Below, piece by piece: positions 59,440 to 64,000 of a stretch of 64,000 bases of DNA. The notes below the pieces were generated by a model, which worked only from the letters and a program-made list of their open reading frames with translations, made no database searches and was not told the DNA's origin. This stretch comes from Pomphorhynchus laevis (Eukaryota > Acanthocephala > Palaeacanthocephala > Echinorhynchida > Pomphorhynchidae): positions 1 through 64,000 of the forward strand of contig WNNJ02002510.1 in assembly GCA_012934845.2 (NCBI GenBank), in the 5' to 3' direction. Position 1 is the first letter of the stretch, and each line of letters begins with the position of its first letter. A program made the translations under genes and the position numbers.

Positions 59440-61150
59440 AATCTAGTTGGATGGCATTCGTCGTCGACTACTTGAAACTATAAACCTTCTAGTACCAAGA
59501 TCATATGAACTAGCTCGATCCATAGAGGCATCAAAACAATCGAATGTTTTCGTGAACTGCCACTCAACTTCGAAAGACAAACTACAACAATCGAACACAC
59601 TTAGTGACTATGAGTCAGATGAAGCAAATTTGGCTGTCACATATATTGCAAATAAGTGTTTTTTTGAGGATCAGGAAAACATAATAGGGATATTGTGGCG
59701 CTAAAGATGTGATATGCCACTATTGTAAAAAATGTGGTAACTTTTCTCAGGTTTGTCAACCCCAGTTACAATCACTATACCTGTTGACACTATTGCTATT
59801 GACTATAAATATTCCACCTATCTTTGATAATGGCATTGAGTTTACGGCCCTCTGTGACACCGGGAGTACGGAAAACTTTATGGATCTGTATGGAATAGGT
59901 TAAAATTGTAAATCACTCAGAGTCTAAGTATGGTTACTAAGATTATATCATATTTAACTTCTAAGACAGTTGGTAGATGCTCTGCTAACATCAGCCTTGA
60001 TAATATACGTAATGACAAGGTTTTGTTCTTCATAGACAGTAAGATTTTAGATATATCAGCGTTCTCTAGTCATACAAGTAATAAAAAAGATGCCTATAAT
60101 GCTGATGTGCATATTTTCTAGTGTTACTCCAGATGGTAAACCGATCGCCATAAAATCACACAGATACAGTCGTTTGTAACATAAATTTATCAGCAAAAAA
60201 TTAAGCCCTTACTTGTAGACGATATCATTAAACCAAGCCGTTTGCCCCGGCCGGCCTAGGTGCTAGTGGTTGGCAAAATAAATGGATCTAAGAAAAGATT
60301 AGTCATAGACTATTCACGTACTATTAATAGATATACACAGCTTGAGTGATAACTGCTACTAAATATAGAACAATAAATTTTTGAAATATCATATAATATA
60401 TGATAATATACGATCTGCATTTCACCAGCTTCTTCTACATGACGAGGGCAAAATTTCCACAGGATTCGAAGCATCAAGTAAATTATTCCATTTGAAACAA
60501 TTACTGTTTAGAGTGACGAATGTTTCCAACCTGTAATCGATGAACTCATTTAAAGACATGGCCTTCAAGACACCTACGTATCTCGATAATATAGCAATTT
60601 GTGGATGGAGGTATCGAATAACATGATATCAATCTACAACGGTTTGAACAAGTGGCATCAGACGTATATTTTACGTACTACGTTGTAAGTGTGTATTTCG
60701 TACAAACAAAGTTTGTTTACTTGCTTACTTAACAGGCCACGGTATTATCTGTCCAGAACCGTTAAGATAAAAACATTAAAAAGAACAGAACCTCCGCATA
60801 TAATACTACATCATTGAAGCGTGCTATATGGCTATATTCCTACTACTCGAATTGGATTGAAAACCTTTCGGTTAAAATAGCATCATTAGTAAAAGTGAAA
60901 TTATTTCCATTGTAGGATGAATGTTTAAGAGCATTTCATGATCTGGAGAATGATATTCAAAGCGCAACTTTTCATCGCTAGGATTCTGCCAGGCCTTTTA
61001 CGGACAAAACTAATGCTTTCGACAATTCAATTGCTTCTACATGAAGGTCCTCTACACTAGGTACATGGCTTTCTTTCCTCAACGACAGAACTGATCGTTA
61101 GATTAATGCACCACTTCGCATAGTCAGGAACGACTATCTTATTCACAAAC
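59440..61150 (+). mobile_element. Old Gypsy fragment (gag, protease, RT)
   Basis: Plus-strand remnants in Gypsy order: a gag piece (IRRRLLE..., SYELARSIEASKQ) matching the gag of the element at 46-49 kb, a zinc-knuckle trace, protease (CDTGSTENF), RT pieces (RLVIDYSRTINR, FHQLLLHDEGK, TYVYLDNIAI) and traces of the RT thumb. No LTRs are seen. It is heavily broken, with many interruptions, so clearly older than the other Gypsy copy. It looks like the same family. Confidence 0.75.
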
Positions 61151-61154
61151 CACC

Positions 61155-63140
61155 GCCCCCCCACCTTTCATTGCTCAACAGCTAATTCACTCCTCGACAT
61201 ATTACTGCGTCATAAGATGTGGTTGTTGAAACCCATCTGTACTGAGCAGTCGCGCCAAAAACAGACCATCTCTCATGACCTAATTCGTTGGCGGATAGAG
61301 GAAGATACGTTGCTTAGAAGAAGATTTCACTTTGATCCCATCAGAGTGGTTTTCTTTCAGATAGCTAACCAACTCTTCCCCATAATTAAGAATGAGAGTT
61401 TAACCGAATTTAATTCCTACTTCTCTTCGCAAGCTACCGCGTTTTTTTCGACTACCTATAAAGGTCGTATTTACAATCCCACTCCAACAAAACTCAAGGT
61501 CCTAGCTAATATGCTACACCTTCCTTATCTCTCTGTTTCCGCCAGACAGGCCCTCTCGGTTGAATACTGGAGCGCTATATATAGGTTCCAGCTGGGGAAG
61601 GACTGTGCGAGCATAGCTTACCTTGACCCCTCTGTCTTCCTTTTGAAAGATATTCAAGAAGGAAAAGTTTGTATGTTGGAAAGATAGAGTATTGGGCTGG
61701 ATTGGTAGTATAGGTCTTGATAAAGTTTTAGAGGAGTCACTATCCCTACATAATTATGGAGCCACTCAATCTCCACAACCAATTCGGCCCTGGTGTGATT
61801 TCAGGAGTAGGGACTTATCTGTTACAGATATCCTTAACTGCTGGGGCTACTCCCGGGCACCTCCAAATCCATGCGCCACTCCCCACTCGGGTCTGTCAGC
61901 TTTTGACAGGCAGCAATAGAAAGCAAGTAGCCATCACAATGCTATTAGCCTCCTCGTTCGACATTGTTGGCATAAATATATATGTCGTCGCGTATTTTTA
62001 CCAAAAAAATCGATTACATGTCCTAAAGATCTGCGGCCTATTTCGATACAAAACTCCCTCATCTCCATTTACGAAAAAGCGCTTGCGCGTAAAATTCGCG
62101 ATCATCTAAGTAGGTGAAATTTAATCCCAATAGGTTTTCATGGGTACGTAGAAGATCGCTAGGTCCATTCAGCAATAGGTGAAGGGCATCAGTTTTATCG
62201 GGATAAAATCCATCAACTTGCTGTGGCTCTTTTCCTTGACTTTTCCGCTGCATTTGACCGCATTTCCATTGTTTTTGTTATCTCTTCTCTCAGGTCCATC
62301 GGGTTGCCTGCAAGAATTGTTAAAGGGTGGAAATTTTGCTGTACACCAAGCGATTCTTCTATGCAGACGACCCTGATGCACGTCAGTTCTACCCTATTAC
62401 GGGTGAGCCTCAAGGCTCCCCATTTTCTCCAATCTTGTTTCTTGCTGCATCCATTGTACTATATAAAAATTTAAACGCGATCAACATCTTGTGGTATACG
62501 CTGATGATACCACATCCCTGTTCTCTGGAGCAGGTGCAAAGATGTAGTCTCTGACATTAGCCGTTTATTTTTAAGATTAAAAGATCAGCTACCCATATCC
62601 AATCTTATTTTGAACTCTACTAAATCGCAGTTTTTAATGGCGCCCCTGTCACCAAGAAAAAATTGAAGAGATTAGCACTCTCTGCGCTCTCCTCTATTTT
62701 GACTAATCAATCACTCCCTACCTTCACAAGTCGAGTAAGTTACCGGGGTTCACCATTATGGTGAACTGTTCGGCGAAAGCTGACTTGGATAGACTTAAAC
62801 GTATCCTGAAGAGAGCTAGGTGGGCCCTGAAACAAGCTCAGCATCTGTCATTGAATGGGAAAACCCAAGTGCGCCTATGGAGTACTTATGCTATCTCGGG
62901 ATTAGTCTTCTTTTCAAGAAGTCCCCCAGAGCAAAGACTAAGGTTTCTCAAGCTCCTCATCTCACGATTACCGAGCATAGTCCGCATCGATTGGATTCTT
63001 CAGGGATAAGACCCCGCGTGGTTCAGTCGGAAGGCGGCGTATTGGATCGGCTGGAGGGCTCAGATTCTACTGGACCAAAGGCCGTGAGTCATGTAAGAAA
63101 ATTAAACAGTGTCAATATATCGATTCGTTTTATTCTTGTT
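61155..63140 (+). pseudogene. Broken LINE of uncertain clade
   Basis: A pre-RT region is intact for 156 codons (MWLLKPICTEQSRQKQTISH to the stop at 61687). RT pieces follow in changing + frames: FLPKKSITCPKDLRPISIQN (motifs 1-2), ALFLDFSAAFDRIS (motif A, 62225), TGEPQGSPFSPILFLAA (motif B), VYADDTTSLFSGAG (motif C, intact ADD, near 62490) and thumb/tail (DLDRLKRILKRARWALKQAQ, RLRFLKLLISRLPSIVRIDW). At least four frame changes. The motif wording does not match the other LINEs here and I cannot assign a clade. No 3' hairpin seen. Confidence 0.75.
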
Positions 63141-63149
63141 TTGTAGCTT

Positions 63150-64000
63150 TCTGTTTCTCTGTTTCTGACGATGAACACTTTGTATTATTTATTTAAAAAA
63201 CCTTATTATTAGATGTAAACTTTCAAAACATTACTGTTCTTTTGAAGATGGGCGAGAATCAAATTTTTCATTGTGCGACATAGCACCAGCGCGAGCTTTA
63301 AACTGCGACTTAGGCGTGAAAATTTGTTAGTTGCAATAATAAATAATATTCTCCCGGTATTGTTTCCTATATAAATTTTCGTGCATTCGAAAATTACGTC
63401 AATAATCAACTATACGTTTTATGAACAGGACGGATATTCTATTGAGTCTGGTAACGGTTTTAACACGAAACCACTAATACTCAGAATAGAATCTAAAAAG
63501 ACTGCACGTATATCACCTTCAAAATCAAATGTGCAAGAGCCCTCATGATGCTGCTATCTTAACCAAAATGTAGAACGTTCAAAGAGAAAATGAAAGATGC
63601 CGTCATATTTGGCCGATTATCATTTAAGACACAGATATTGCTTTGAAAATAGACATTTATAACTTGTGAATTACTAACTATCTACTTTTTAGATTTATAT
63701 TGAATAAAGCTCATCTATTAAATTTAGAACAGCCACTAAGTCCTCAATCACATCATATCATTAAAAAGCTAAGCTTTTACGTGGAAATGATTACAAATCA
63801 AATGTTTATTGTTCAAAATACTTAATGTTTTGATAGATTACTTTTGGTTTATTAAGTAACAATATAGATTAGGTATGGCTAACACTCATCCGCTAGACTC
63901 ATCACATTTTACAAAATATATAACCAAAGTAGTGAAGCCCAATGTATTAAAAATACATTCTTTATAAATTCTTTATTCGAGCATGAACTGTCGAAATTAT
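63150..64000. other. No gene supported
   Basis: AT-rich flank after the LINE; nothing recognised on either strand. Confidence 0.5.

Overview
The window looks like an AT-rich nuclear genome of an invertebrate animal. Evidence: introns with ordinary GT/AG borders, a split host gene for a two-RRM protein of the Drosophila alan shepard / vertebrate RBMS / nematode SUP-26 family, several LINE clades, Penelope-like elements (PLEs) with GIY-YIG endonucleases, Gypsy remnants and a tRNA-derived SINE. Nothing bacterial is present. I cannot name the phylum; arthropod or nematode both fit.

Layout. 1-14.4 kb holds the host gene on the minus strand. Three phase-0 exons (9336-9073, 3502-3107, 1906-1655) encode about 303 residues, and a possible alternative first exon lies at 14370-14230. 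An 85-bp minisatellite sits beyond the 3' end. The large intron carries a foldback element at 5.8-6.1 kb and, near 7 kb, a SINE inserted in a repeat copy. 16.3-24.1 kb is a nest of fragments of a PLE-like reverse transcriptase (RT) family, including a near-perfect 0.93-kb inverted repeat. 25.2-26.5 kb holds a foldback element with a hammerhead core and a LINE remnant. 28.1-29.0 kb is an 80/27-bp minisatellite. 33.2-36.1 kb is an RTE-like LINE. 37.0-39.5 kb holds two further LINE pieces and an orphan GIY-YIG domain. 43.1-45.7 kb has a SAP-domain reading frame followed by a LINE. 45.7-49.3 kb is a Gypsy fossil patched with LINE sequence, followed by that LINE at 49.3-50.8 kb. 52.6-57.2 kb is a PLE split by the second PLE-like RT element. 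57.5-57.9 kb holds two tandem hammerhead-ribozyme units. 59.4-61.2 kb is an old Gypsy fragment and 61.2-63.1 kb a broken LINE.

Two RNA-level signals are the most interesting. First, a hammerhead family with one 25-nt core geometry occurs at about 5.9, 25.2, 52.6, 57.5 and 57.9 kb, in foldback elements or beside the PLE. Second, a roughly 145-nt block recurs at about 7.4, 16.6, 18.9, 20.9 and 53.4 kb. It has crossing helices (a pseudoknot) plus a hairpin with compensatory base changes between copies, and several copies abut the PLE-like RT pieces. Together they suggest that this genome's PLE-type elements carry catalytic or structured RNA modules that also spread separately from their ORFs.

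Almost everything except the RRM gene, and perhaps the SAP reading frame, is mobile-element debris. Long stretches at 9.4-14.2, 29.0-30.6, 39.5-43.1 and 50.8-52.5 kb are AT-rich sequence in which I see no gene.
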